A stretch of 64,000 bases of DNA from Bacteroidales bacterium. Its GTDB lineage: Bacteria > Bacteroidota > Bacteroidia > Bacteroidales > JAAYJT01. Where the stretch lies: contig JACZJK010000016.1 of assembly GCA_014860575.1 (NCBI GenBank), positions 62,001 to 126,000 of the forward strand, given 5' to 3'. Shown here piece by piece: positions 8,439 through 16,800 of this stretch (positions are counted from its first letter, which is position 1; each line of letters opens with the position of its first letter). The position numbers and the translations under genes are program-made. The notes beneath the pieces were generated by a model, which was not told the DNA's origin, did no database searches, and worked only from the letters and a program-made list of their open reading frames with translations.

Positions 8439-8480
8439 AAACCCCGTTAGGTTTGGAGCCTGGCGGGGTTTTTCTTTTTT
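8439..8480 (+). terminator. Rho-independent terminator after the alpha-oxoamine synthase
   Basis: Stem AAACCCCG (8439-8446) pairs with CGGGGTTT (8464-8471), with an inner AGG/CCT pairing, followed by a T-rich run to 8480. It closes the forward group begun at kbl. The rest of 8366-8641 shows no gene. Confidence 0.85.
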
Positions 8481-8641
8481 CAGAAACCAAATAAGGTTCA
8501 AACGAATCTAGAGTTTCAGATAATTCTTACTTAGGAAATGAAAATTCCCGAATAGCCAACACGTGTGGCTTGATAAAGGTGAAGGAAAATTTAGTGATTT
8601 CACTTCATCAAAGTCAGAATTCAGACGGGGGTTTTGTTTGT

Positions 8642-9553
8642 TCAGTTCACTGAGGCAAACGTTCGCTTAATCCCTTTCCGGTAAGTAACTGCCGGATATC
8701 CAAAAATTACAAACAAGCCCTCACGGCTTTTGCCCTTGATGCCATGCTGCTCTCGGAATTGCTTTGCTTTCTTTCCACTTTGTATCAGTGGATGGATTCC
8801 GCCCAGCATGCATGTTCCCAAACCCAGTGATTCGGCGGCGATCATGGCATAAGTGGCAGCAACAATAGGATCAGCTGGATCGCAATATGTTGAACCATAA
8901 AAATACATCGCAAGCGGCGCATCGTAGTTCACCAGATTTTTGCCTTCTTTCATGCCTTCGGTATAAACTTTAAAAAGCGGTTTTATGAAACCCCGAAACA
9001 TTTCATCGGCAGATTTGCCCCAAAATGGACGCATAATTGTAAGGAACCAATCCGATACGAACCATTTCATTCCCTCAAGATAAGTACAGAAGTCCTGCGC
9101 AAAAGCGCGGTTCTTTTCTTTGGTTTCAAACACCAGCACATTTACATCTGATGGCGGCAAGCCCATGGGTGCGGTGCTTGCTGCTGCCAGTATTTTCTCG
9201 GCAATTTCCTGGCTGATAATTTTATCCTTAAACCTCCGTATACTCCTTCGCCGCTGCAGAAGTGAAAGAACTTCATTATAATTTGCGGAGCCTTCCCTGG
9301 AAGGCAAATCAAACAAATCATCCGGACTTAGCGTGCGGCCAAGGATTTCGATGGCGTCGTCAGGGCAAACAGCCATGCAATGCCCGCAACCGATACACCC
9401 AAAATGCGGGGAATTTCGTTCAGCCACTTTGCCGCTTTCGAGCATCAGGCTGTTATCGCTGCAAACATCAACACAACGGCCGCAGCCAGTACATTTTTCG
9501 ATGTTGATGTGTATACTTGCCTTTTCTTTGGTTCTGCTGGTGGGAATGGCCAT
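8642..9553 (-). CDS. Ferredoxin-nitroreductase fusion protein
   Basis: 303 residues. An N-terminal two-[4Fe-4S] ferredoxin domain (C21, C24, C27, C31 and C53, C56, C59, C63) is followed by a nitroreductase-family flavin domain (about 95-303; RRRSIRRFKDK and AAESLGLGTCMLGG are typical). Such proteins are thought to pass electrons from ferredoxin-type donors to an FMN centre; the substrate is not known. The product is cytoplasmic, with no signal peptide. A TAATTTTG box lies about 36 bases before the start. The gene is single, converging on the alpha-oxoamine synthase gene. Confidence 0.88.
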   Translation of the reverse strand: MAIPTSRTKEKASIHINIEKCTGCGRCVDVCSDNSLMLESGKVAERNSPHFGCIGCGHCMAVCPDDAIEILGRTLSPDDLFDLPSREGSANYNEVLSLLQRRRSIRRFKDKIISQEIAEKILAAASTAPMGLPPSDVNVLVFETKEKNRAFAQDFCTYLEGMKWFVSDWFLTIMRPFWGKSADEMFRGFIKPLFKVYTEGMKEGKNLVNYDAPLAMYFYGSTYCDPADPIVAATYAMIAAESLGLGTCMLGGIHPLIQSGKKAKQFREQHGIKGKSREGLFVIFGYPAVTYRKGIKRTFASVN

Positions 9554-9588
9554 GATTTTTATTGGTTAGGATGGAATAATCTGCGAAA

Positions 9589-9596
9589 CAAAATTA
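9589..9596 (-). promoter_or_regulatory. -7 box for the nitroreductase gene
   Basis: Reverse-strand TAATTTTG matches TAnnTTTG, upstream of the start codon at 9553 and just downstream of the preceding terminator. The -33 element is not clear. Confidence 0.45.
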
Positions 9597-9610
9597 GCGT
9601 AATGAAATAA

Positions 9611-9647
9611 AAAATCCCGGCGGACTTTAAAAAATCCGCCGGGGTTT
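9611..9647 (-). terminator. Rho-independent terminator of the outer-membrane barrel gene
   Basis: A perfect 9-bp stem CCCGGCGGA/TCCGCCGGG (9616-9624 with 9635-9643) is followed on the reverse strand by ATTTTTTATTT. It ends transcription of the gene at 9671-10255. The plus-strand reading also has a short T run, so it may act both ways. Confidence 0.85.
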
Positions 9648-9670
9648 TGAATAATAATATACCCAAAGGT

Positions 9671-10255
9671 TTAAAATCTTTTCACAATCCCCACGCGTGC
9701 TGAAATATAATTGTGCTTCAATTCCCTTGTACTTCCTTCAAGATCAATGTCACGGTTCAAAGAATTGAACTTTACGCCAGGTGCAACGCTCCAGTTTGAA
9801 CCCAGGGGGATTTCAACACCACCGGCAACCTGCCAGCCGAAACCATGACCACTATCTTTGACTATGTCGCCATCGGCATTCTCAATTTCAATGTGGTTGT
9901 ATAAACTTCCGGCGCGAAGGAATGCAGTTGTGTTGGAGTTGCCAAGCGCTTGCCTGAACTGTAACCCTAAGATGTAACCTGTTTCTTCAAAACAAACATC
10001 CTGTCCGGCAAAGGAATCGTCGGCGCCAAAACGGTTCCAGCCCCATCCACCATAAACTCCGAGTTGCGGCAGAAAATGATATTGTAAAATGCCTTCGAAA
10101 CCAAAACCTGTGTTCAGTTCTGCTTCGCTGAGTTTTTGGGTCGCAAAAGATGCGCCACCATTGAGTTCAATACCAAAGCGGTTGTTTTTTTGAGCGAAGC
10201 TGCTGATTGATAAAACGGCTATCACTGCTGCTGTAAGAAAAATTCTTGTTTTCAT
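9671..10255 (-). CDS. Small outer-membrane beta-barrel protein
   Basis: 194 residues with signal peptide (MKTRIFLTAAVIAVLSISSF, cleaved near AQ), then alternating amphipathic strands rich in Gly and aromatics, ending in the outer-membrane signature phenylalanine (VGIVKRF). Length and pattern fit an 8-stranded OmpA/OmpX/OmpW-like barrel (porin-family outer membrane beta-barrel domain). Function is unknown. It is a single gene with a TACTTTTG box upstream and a strong terminator downstream. Confidence 0.85.
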   Translation of the reverse strand: MKTRIFLTAAVIAVLSISSFAQKNNRFGIELNGGASFATQKLSEAELNTGFGFEGILQYHFLPQLGVYGGWGWNRFGADDSFAGQDVCFEETGYILGLQFRQALGNSNTTAFLRAGSLYNHIEIENADGDIVKDSGHGFGWQVAGGVEIPLGSNWSVAPGVKFNSLNRDIDLEGSTRELKHNYISARVGIVKRF

Positions 10256-10300
10256 TGTTGTAATTTTTTTCGAGTTAATGTTTAAATGAAATTTTCACGG

Positions 10301-10308
10301 CAAAAGTA
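10301..10308 (-). promoter_or_regulatory. -7 box for the barrel gene
   Basis: Reverse-strand TACTTTTG matches TAnnTTTG 45 bases before the start codon at 10255. A TTTG occurs about 24 bases further upstream. Confidence 0.45.
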
Positions 10309-10446
10309 GATGCGCCTGAAAGGGTGGTAAAACAAAAATGGATGAGTCCGCCTGAATAGCCGTTGAAAGGGCTGTATCAGAGCTTAAACGGCAATTGCCA
10401 GATGATTGGGGCTAAGACAGGCTATAAATTAAAAGGTTAAATCCTG

Positions 10447-10523
10447 TCATCCAGAACCACAACGGTGGAGAAGGAGCTCTAAATAGTTGTAAAACAGATT
10501 CTTCGCTGCGCTCAGAATGACAA
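10447..10523. repeat. Second copy of the TTGTCATCC hairpin family
   Basis: Begins with TCATCCAGAACC and ends with the same 28 bases found at 7002-7029. The left arm has diverged strongly, so pairing is poorer than in the 6957 copy. Immediately downstream, ACTCAAT and ATTGAGT form a further small hairpin (to about 10545). It fills the 10256-10554 spacer, which has no gene. Confidence 0.55.
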
Positions 10524-10554
10524 AAAACACTCAATCCATAAGTATTGAGTCAGC

Positions 10555-12378
10555 CTATTCTGTCTTTTTGAAAACGATGGTTTTGTAATTCTTTTCTAGC
10601 CAAAGATTGACCATTGTTCTGAAAGATTCATAATCTTCAGGAGAAACAAGCGTGTTGGTCAGTTGGATTACGCGTGTTACCATTAATTGATTTTCATCGT
10701 TACTAAAGTTTATGCTTACTGAGCCGGCAGCGCATTTCTCTTCCAGACTGGCATCCGGGTTAACAAATTCATATCCCGCAGGTAAATCAATTGTAAACTC
10801 GTATTTCTCATCTAAACCGGCTGGCACCATAAAAGAATCGGTGCGTGAAGTAGCCAGGTAATTTACCCGGTAACTTTCGAACCCATGGTTCATAAAAGGA
10901 AGTTCCCATTGATAATAGCCTGAAAATTCCCTGAATGGATTAGTTTTCTCAACGGCTAGTGTTGCTGAAGATTTTTCCTTGCTCAGTTCAGTGATACTGA
11001 CAGAATTTTCACCCTTTTTGATGATTCCACCGCTGATGAAAGAGCCCAATTTGCCTGGCGCTTCACTTAAGCTGAAAAACGGATTGTTGCTCCCTTGCAG
11101 GCTGGTTTCAATTTCGCCGGTAAGGTTCATTGCTGTATCAATGCTAAATCGTCCGTTAAAGGTTATTTCGCCCGGGAATGATTTTGGAAATATTGGAGTA
11201 ATTTCCCCTGTTTTCAATAAAGGCATGATCACCTCATTCTGAAATAGATACTCAAGACTTTGGTTTTCAACAACTGTTGCTGACAAATAAACGGTTCCGT
11301 GGTTTCGGGTATTAATAATTACGATGGACTCTTCAAACAACAGCAAATTGGAGGCTTTGGGTTCGAACAAGCTGCGGGGACCAGCCAATGCCGGCGAAGC
11401 ATCAATGCCGGCATGCCTGAGCATTGCCGCAAGCAATACTGTTTTTTCCAACAGGCTACCTCCGTTGCTTTTCCAGACTTCGGAAGGGGTTCGGCATACG
11501 AAGCCGGTATAGATTGGTTCGGCTCTGCCCCAGGCCATTGACTGAGCCACTTCCTTTTGCAATGATTGAATGATCTTCAATTCATCAGGTTTTTCGGCAG
11601 TGATTTTATCAATGAAGCTTTTTATTTCATCGCTAAGTTGGTAATCAAATGCGTCCTGGCGTGCGACCCAATGGGCTAAATCTGAGATATTCCCGGCTGT
11701 GCTGAAAATCAACCTTGGTGTCATTGCTTGGTATTTGCCAATAAATGGCTCTTTTGACGAAGCGCTGAGATTGTCGAATTTCCAGGTAAATATTTGTTCT
11801 GAACCTTTTGTTACAACTTCCGGTTTGGTTTCAGAATTGAACATTTGATAGTTCAATTGCTGGTTATCAGGCATGCGTACAATAACTTCCATTTCCCGCA
11901 CGGGCGACGATTCTTTGATTAATACATTTCCCATCAGCGCATGCCAAAAGTCTTTTTTTGTGATGATGCTGTAGTCGAAATAAACGCTGGCACCGATTTC
12001 CAGCCCGGTATGTGTAACCACCATTTCGCGAAGGTGATTGTACGTGGCCGATTGTGCTGCGTTGCGCGGCAATACTTCGTTGAATGCATTGGGCGGGGTT
12101 ATAACTTTGCTGCCATCGGCCATAATGGTGTAGGCTTCGTTGATGACAAGTTCCTGGAAGCGGGGATTATACACAATGAAGGTTTCGCCGTAAAGCCGGT
12201 TAAATGATAAATGAGTCAGGTATTTCATTTGTTTGAACTCCCTGAAAACCATGCTTCCATCGTTGTTCAGCGTGTATTCCCTTTTAATCTTTTCATAAAT
12301 AGCATCAGCATTTTCATTTTGTGAATAGCCTGCCGCAACACAAAGTAAGGATATGATGAGTAAAGTAAGTTTTTTCAT
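10555..12378 (-). CDS. DUF3857/transglutaminase-fold protein, catalytic Cys missing
   Basis: About 607 residues. Start chosen at MKKLTLLIISLLCVAAGYSQ, a clean signal peptide; a GTG 45 bases upstream, overlapping the previous stop, is less likely. N-terminal DUF3857 domain (about 20-230), then a transglutaminase-like core (about 240-380) and a C-terminal beta domain. Where active relatives have a CKDKA-type motif, this one has SNGGSLLEKTVLL, so the nucleophile is gone. It is encoded right after an apparently active paralogue (12420-14366), which suggests a paired function with this member structural or substrate-binding. The substrate is not known. Confidence 0.82.
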   Translation of the reverse strand: MKKLTLLIISLLCVAAGYSQNENADAIYEKIKREYTLNNDGSMVFREFKQMKYLTHLSFNRLYGETFIVYNPRFQELVINEAYTIMADGSKVITPPNAFNEVLPRNAAQSATYNHLREMVVTHTGLEIGASVYFDYSIITKKDFWHALMGNVLIKESSPVREMEVIVRMPDNQQLNYQMFNSETKPEVVTKGSEQIFTWKFDNLSASSKEPFIGKYQAMTPRLIFSTAGNISDLAHWVARQDAFDYQLSDEIKSFIDKITAEKPDELKIIQSLQKEVAQSMAWGRAEPIYTGFVCRTPSEVWKSNGGSLLEKTVLLAAMLRHAGIDASPALAGPRSLFEPKASNLLLFEESIVIINTRNHGTVYLSATVVENQSLEYLFQNEVIMPLLKTGEITPIFPKSFPGEITFNGRFSIDTAMNLTGEIETSLQGSNNPFFSLSEAPGKLGSFISGGIIKKGENSVSITELSKEKSSATLAVEKTNPFREFSGYYQWELPFMNHGFESYRVNYLATSRTDSFMVPAGLDEKYEFTIDLPAGYEFVNPDASLEEKCAAGSVSINFSNDENQLMVTRVIQLTNTLVSPEDYESFRTMVNLWLEKNYKTIVFKKTE

Positions 12379-12419
12379 TTTGAATGTGTTTTTCGTGGTT
12401 TTTATGATCTTGAACAACA

Positions 12420-14366
12420 TCACTTTTTAAGGATGACAGGCATCCCAGCCAGGTTTTTCTGCGCCTGAACCGCGGCCCTGAATTCAGGCCATTCAGAAGG
12501 TTCATACACTCTTTTTCCGAGAATAATCTGTTGGTTCAACACAATTGAATTTCCCTGCTGGGTGTATCCACCCTTATAAGAAGCAGCCTCGCCTTCGGTG
12601 GTGACCTCTTCCTTCGGTAATAAAAGTTCATAGCCTTCGGGCAGGCTGATGGTTTCGTTAACCTCCACCAGACGACTGCAACGATCGCGGAAAGCATATT
12701 TTCTTTCCTGTAAATCGGTGTTCAGCGACAAATGCCCCATGGCGCGGCTCATAAAATTACCGGCGAGCAACGGAGTGAAAAGCATTTGTTTGTTGCCTGT
12801 GAAAGCAAAATCCGGGATGTTGAAGCTGATTTGAATATTTACAGGCCCGGCCATGTAATCAATAGGATCGCTAAACTTTATGTCAGTAATTTCAGCCCGG
12901 GGATACAACCGCAATAGTTCGGCGGCAACGTTGTGCTCCCATTGCGATTTGTAATCCCGTGTAAACATTCCACGTATAGCGGCATCGGTTTGGCCTTCAG
13001 CCTCTAAGCTTACAACGCCAGTCAATGTGCCGTCAGATTTTAAATCCGAAGTGGCACTCATTCTCAGGTAATGGTTCTCGGGTGGCGAAATGGGTGTTTC
13101 CATCAGATCGGCGCCTTCGGGCAAACCCATCAATACATGCTGTTGCTGCTCGGCGCTTGACCATAATTCCCTCACAAAAGGCACCCAGGTTGGATCGAGC
13201 AGATGATACTGCCCATCGGAGAGTTTTACCACCGTGACGCTGTGGTTGAAATGATCGGCAGGAATGTCTTCGATGCGCGAACCGGCCATCGTCATTGCCG
13301 CGTAGGATTCAAAACCGGCAATTCGCAAAAACGAAATGAGCAATGCAGCTTTGTCTTTGCAAACCCCGCAGCGGTCGGTAAAGTTCATGGCTGTATTATG
13401 TAGTGTGAACCCTTCGCCTGGCCCCATTGAAATGCCTGAATAACGCATATTGTCGGCCACCCAGTGGGTGAGGATCGAAACACTGTCCATTTCAGTTTTC
13501 GCATCTTTCAGCAATTCTTTAACAAATGCTTCGGCTTCAGGGGTCGGATCGAAACTGCCATAATCTTCGTTCACACCATAAAACCAGCGTGATTTTGCTT
13601 CCCAATCAGGGCTTGTGGTGAGCAAGAGTTTTGGACCCACATCAAAAAGATCAACCATATTGGGTTCGCGCTTTAGCGGCAAAATATTCTTCATTGAAAA
13701 TGTGTACACGGTTTTTCCATCTTCAAACCTTAATGAGGATTTACATTCACCATTGTAAAACTCATATTGAACGGGCTTGTCGTTTGGCATGCTGACCGAA
13801 TAAACCTTTTCAAGCATAGGCTCGCTGCTCCAGAAGGGCACAATATCGTAATAATGGCCACGCATGGGAGGGATAAAGCGTTCCTCATCATCCTCAAGAA
13901 GCAAGGCATAAGTAAAACCTTTCTTGAAGTATTTTAGCTCCACGGCATCACCGGGTTCGAGCCTTCCCAACTCGATCATTTTCTCGCTGGCGCCCCAATA
14001 AATTGCCCGGGCAGGCGCCGGATAATCGAGTACAGCAGAAAGATCAAGCTCTTCAACCGTTCCGTTTGAGCGATAAATCTTTACCATGCGGAATTCCACA
14101 TCAGCTGAGAGCGGGTCGTAATCAATCCTGATTACCCGTTTGTCAAGCGCACCTTGTTTGGTTAGCACCTTAAAAACCTGGTGCATATTAAAATACCCAA
14201 GCCCGGTTTCCTGAACCTCAACATTGGTGCTATCGAAAAGGATCAACAGGTTGCAGCCTGGATAGTCCTTTGCGTTTCCCGAGGTTTTTATCAGATCTGA
14301 TATTGGGTTGGCAATAACCGCAAGTGCGGTTAACATTAACAGCAGAAAAGTTGTAAGCTTTCTCAT
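12420..14366 (-). CDS. DUF3857 domain transglutaminase-like protein
   Basis: 648 residues with signal peptide (MRKLTTFLLLMLTALAVIAN), a DUF3857 domain (about 40-250) and a transglutaminase-like core with an intact-looking triad: C336 in GVCKDKA, H375 in FNHSVTVV and D391 in LLDPTW. A C-terminal beta domain follows. The family is widespread and exported in Bacteroidota; the natural substrate is not established. It is the first gene of a two-gene unit with the Cys-less paralogue downstream (41 bases to its chosen start). The upstream region holds TACTTTTA, a near match to the -7 box. Confidence 0.87.
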   Translation of the reverse strand: MRKLTTFLLLMLTALAVIANPISDLIKTSGNAKDYPGCNLLILFDSTNVEVQETGLGYFNMHQVFKVLTKQGALDKRVIRIDYDPLSADVEFRMVKIYRSNGTVEELDLSAVLDYPAPARAIYWGASEKMIELGRLEPGDAVELKYFKKGFTYALLLEDDEERFIPPMRGHYYDIVPFWSSEPMLEKVYSVSMPNDKPVQYEFYNGECKSSLRFEDGKTVYTFSMKNILPLKREPNMVDLFDVGPKLLLTTSPDWEAKSRWFYGVNEDYGSFDPTPEAEAFVKELLKDAKTEMDSVSILTHWVADNMRYSGISMGPGEGFTLHNTAMNFTDRCGVCKDKAALLISFLRIAGFESYAAMTMAGSRIEDIPADHFNHSVTVVKLSDGQYHLLDPTWVPFVRELWSSAEQQQHVLMGLPEGADLMETPISPPENHYLRMSATSDLKSDGTLTGVVSLEAEGQTDAAIRGMFTRDYKSQWEHNVAAELLRLYPRAEITDIKFSDPIDYMAGPVNIQISFNIPDFAFTGNKQMLFTPLLAGNFMSRAMGHLSLNTDLQERKYAFRDRCSRLVEVNETISLPEGYELLLPKEEVTTEGEAASYKGGYTQQGNSIVLNQQIILGKRVYEPSEWPEFRAAVQAQKNLAGMPVILKK

Positions 14367-14504
14367 AAAACGTTGTTAAATAATTTGAACTGTAAAAGTA
14401 CAGATTTTGTAATACCAATCAAGCTATCCTCAACAAACAAGAACCGGAAAAGCACTACATTTCCATAGACTAATTATAAGTTTATCAGATTTTTAAATCC
14501 ACTC

Positions 14505-14534
14505 TTGCACATGAGCATAAAAACTTTATTTTTG
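14505..14534 (+). promoter_or_regulatory. Bacteroidota promoter for the DUF485-symporter operon
   Basis: TTG at 14505-14507, a 19-base spacer, then TATTTTTG at 14527-14534: both elements of the Bacteroidota housekeeping promoter with ideal spacing, 28 bases before the start codon of the DUF485 gene. This is one of the two best promoter matches in the window. Confidence 0.7.
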
Positions 14535-14562
14535 CCCATCAATCTCATCTAAAACCAACATT

Positions 14563-14847
14563 ATGCTCCACGAACACTCAAATCATGAAATCGGCCCGGA
14601 TAAAGCGGCTGAAAAGAAAAGCAAGCTTGGGGTCAAGCTTTTTTTAATTTACACGATCATTTATTTTGGATTCGTCATCATTGGGGTGTTTTTTTCCGAC
14701 CTGATGGGCGTTTACATCATCGGAGGTCAGAACCTTGCAGTCGTTTACGGCTTTGGCCTGATTATCCTCGCCATTGTTATGGGCTTCATTTATAATGCGA
14801 TGTGCACACGTCTTGAAAACAAAATGAATGGAGGGGAAGAGTCATGA
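14563..14847 (+). CDS. DUF485 inner-membrane protein
   Basis: 94 residues with two membrane helices (about 25-50 and 60-85) and charged ends. DUF485 proteins (YjcH in Escherichia coli) are the small partners encoded directly ahead of ActP-type acetate symporters, as here. The stop overlaps the symporter start by four bases (ATGA), a sign of translational coupling. The exact role in transport is not known. Confidence 0.88.
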   Translation: MLHEHSNHEIGPDKAAEKKSKLGVKLFLIYTIIYFGFVIIGVFFSDLMGVYIIGGQNLAVVYGFGLIILAIVMGFIYNAMCTRLENKMNGGEES

Positions 14848-16757
14848 TATACGAAGTATCAATCTGGGCTGTCATATTTTTTGTTTTTTTTGTAGGTTTA
14901 GTGCTGGCGCTGTCTTTCTATTTTGGTTCGAAGACCAAATCTGCAAGTGGTTATTTCGCTGCCGGAGGCAATATTCACTGGGGCGTTAACGGAATTGCAT
15001 TTGCCGGCGATTATCTTTCGGCTGCCTCTTTCCTGGGCATTTGCGGGATGATCGCATTTGCCGGGTACGATGGCTTTTTATATTCCATCGGGTTTCTGGC
15101 CGGCTGGGTGGTTGCCCTTTTTATTGTTGCCGAACCGCTTAAACGCATGGGGAAATATACGTTTGCCGATGCTTTGGATGCGAAATTCAACTCCAAAGGT
15201 ATCAAGTTAATGGCCTCCATAAGCACGCTTGTGGTTTCCATCTTTTATCTGATCCCGCAAATGGTAGGAGCTGGTGATCTGGTAGTTCCATTGCTTGGTC
15301 TTCCGCATTGGATTGGAGTCATTATTGTTGGCTCAGTGGTAATTCTGATTGTTGCCACGGCCGGCATGACCTCCACCACCTATGTTCAGTTTATTAAAGG
15401 TGGTTTGCTGATTATATTTTCAACGCTTATTACTTTTTTTATTCTCAATAAAGGCCTCGATAACCCGCCCCGCCCCGATTATATTGCACCTTGCAGCATA
15501 GAGGTTGAGATGAAAGACGGGCAAATGGACTTTCATAACCTCGAAGAATATGATTATTTAAGTGAGGTTGCTGTGGGCAAATACCTTTTTGTTAAACTCT
15601 TGCATAGTGGTACTGAAAGGTGGTATAAGGTAGATTCTGCTGATGATAATTCCATTTGTCTGAGTGAAACCTTGTCAAAAACAGTTCTTGCAAGCGGCGA
15701 TGTACTTTACAACGGCCAGCCCAAAAGTGAACGTATGTTTTACCAGGTAGGCCATATGAGCAGGATCATGGAAGATGGAGAAGAAATTGAAAGTACCGGT
15801 CCAGTTGGTCCGCTGGGCTTCCTTAAAAGAATTGAACAAAGTGAGATGGTATTGTTTAAGAAAAGCTATTTCAATGATGGAGCCGAAAAGGTGACAGTTT
15901 GGTACCAGGAAACGAGACAGGGTAAAGATGTAATGAAGCCTGGCCTGGTATTTAAAGTAGGAAAAGAGGCATCATTCTGGGATAAGCTCAATTTTGCCTC
16001 GCTGATGCTTGCACTGTTTCTGGGAACTGCTGCTTTACCACATATTCTGATCCGGTATTATACGGTTCGCAGCCAGCGTGCCGCAAGAAAATCCACCATT
16101 GTTGCCATTGCCGCCATTGGCTTCTTTTATATTCTAACCATGTATATGGGCTTCGGAGCCATGATCAATGGCGTACTCGATATGGAAAGCAGTAATATGT
16201 CGGCGCCATTGCTTGCCAAGTCGTTTGGTGTTTTTATTTTTTCTATAGTCTCAGCCATAGCTTTTTCTACTGTGTTGGGAACCGTGAGCGGACTTATTGT
16301 GGCATCATCAGGCGCTATCGCCCATGACTTTTTTGATAAGTACCTTAACCGGAAAATGAATGACAAAGCCAAGGTGAGAGCAGGAAAACTGGCCGCCTTT
16401 GGCGTTGGGATCGCCGCCATTCTCCTGGGTATTTTATTCAAAGGTATGAATGTATCGTTCCTGGTCGGACTGGCCTTTGCAGTTGCGGCTTCTGCAAATT
16501 TGCCGGCCATTGTGATGATCATTTTCTGGGATAAGACCACATCGAAAGGCATTGTTGCTTCCATCTTTGTGGGCATCGTATCGGCCATTGTGATTATTCT
16601 ATTATCACCCAGTATGTTTGAACAGTTCAGGCTGCCCCGCGAAAGTGCATTGATGCCTTTCGATAATCCCGGAATCATTTCGATACCATTGTCATTTATC
16701 ACCCTGGTTGTGGTTTCGCTGCTGACACAGAAGAAGAAGCAAGCACTTACACCGTGA
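14844..16757 (+). CDS. ActP-like sodium:solute (acetate) symporter with a large inserted domain
   Basis: 637 residues of the sodium:solute symporter family, probably importing acetate or a similar short carboxylate. Helices run from residue 5; signatures are GVNGIAFAGDYLSAASFLG and the FLGTAALPHILIRYYTV stretch. Compared with Escherichia coli ActP (about 549 residues), there is an extra hydrophilic segment of about 165 residues between helix 6 (ending FFILNKGL) and the WDKLNFASLMLALF helix, roughly residues 207-375. It is beta-like, with repeated VDSADDNS and GEEIESTG turns. Which side of the membrane it faces is not clear. An AcsA-type ligase gene 8.7 kb away could use the imported acetate. 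Confidence 0.87.
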   Translation: MIYEVSIWAVIFFVFFVGLVLALSFYFGSKTKSASGYFAAGGNIHWGVNGIAFAGDYLSAASFLGICGMIAFAGYDGFLYSIGFLAGWVVALFIVAEPLKRMGKYTFADALDAKFNSKGIKLMASISTLVVSIFYLIPQMVGAGDLVVPLLGLPHWIGVIIVGSVVILIVATAGMTSTTYVQFIKGGLLIIFSTLITFFILNKGLDNPPRPDYIAPCSIEVEMKDGQMDFHNLEEYDYLSEVAVGKYLFVKLLHSGTERWYKVDSADDNSICLSETLSKTVLASGDVLYNGQPKSERMFYQVGHMSRIMEDGEEIESTGPVGPLGFLKRIEQSEMVLFKKSYFNDGAEKVTVWYQETRQGKDVMKPGLVFKVGKEASFWDKLNFASLMLALFLGTAALPHILIRYYTVRSQRAARKSTIVAIAAIGFFYILTMYMGFGAMINGVLDMESSNMSAPLLAKSFGVFIFSIVSAIAFSTVLGTVSGLIVASSGAIAHDFFDKYLNRKMNDKAKVRAGKLAAFGVGIAAILLGILFKGMNVSFLVGLAFAVAASANLPAIVMIIFWDKTTSKGIVASIFVGIVSAIVIILLSPSMFEQFRLPRESALMPFDNPGIISIPLSFITLVVVSLLTQKKKQALTP

Positions 16758-16800
16758 TGTATTCAGCGGGGACTGAATTGATCAAATTTTAGTGCATTGC

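Noticed and set aside
16758-16800. Terminator between the symporter and porin genes
   Set aside because: Only a 6-bp stem around GCGGGGA with no T run; too weak to call.
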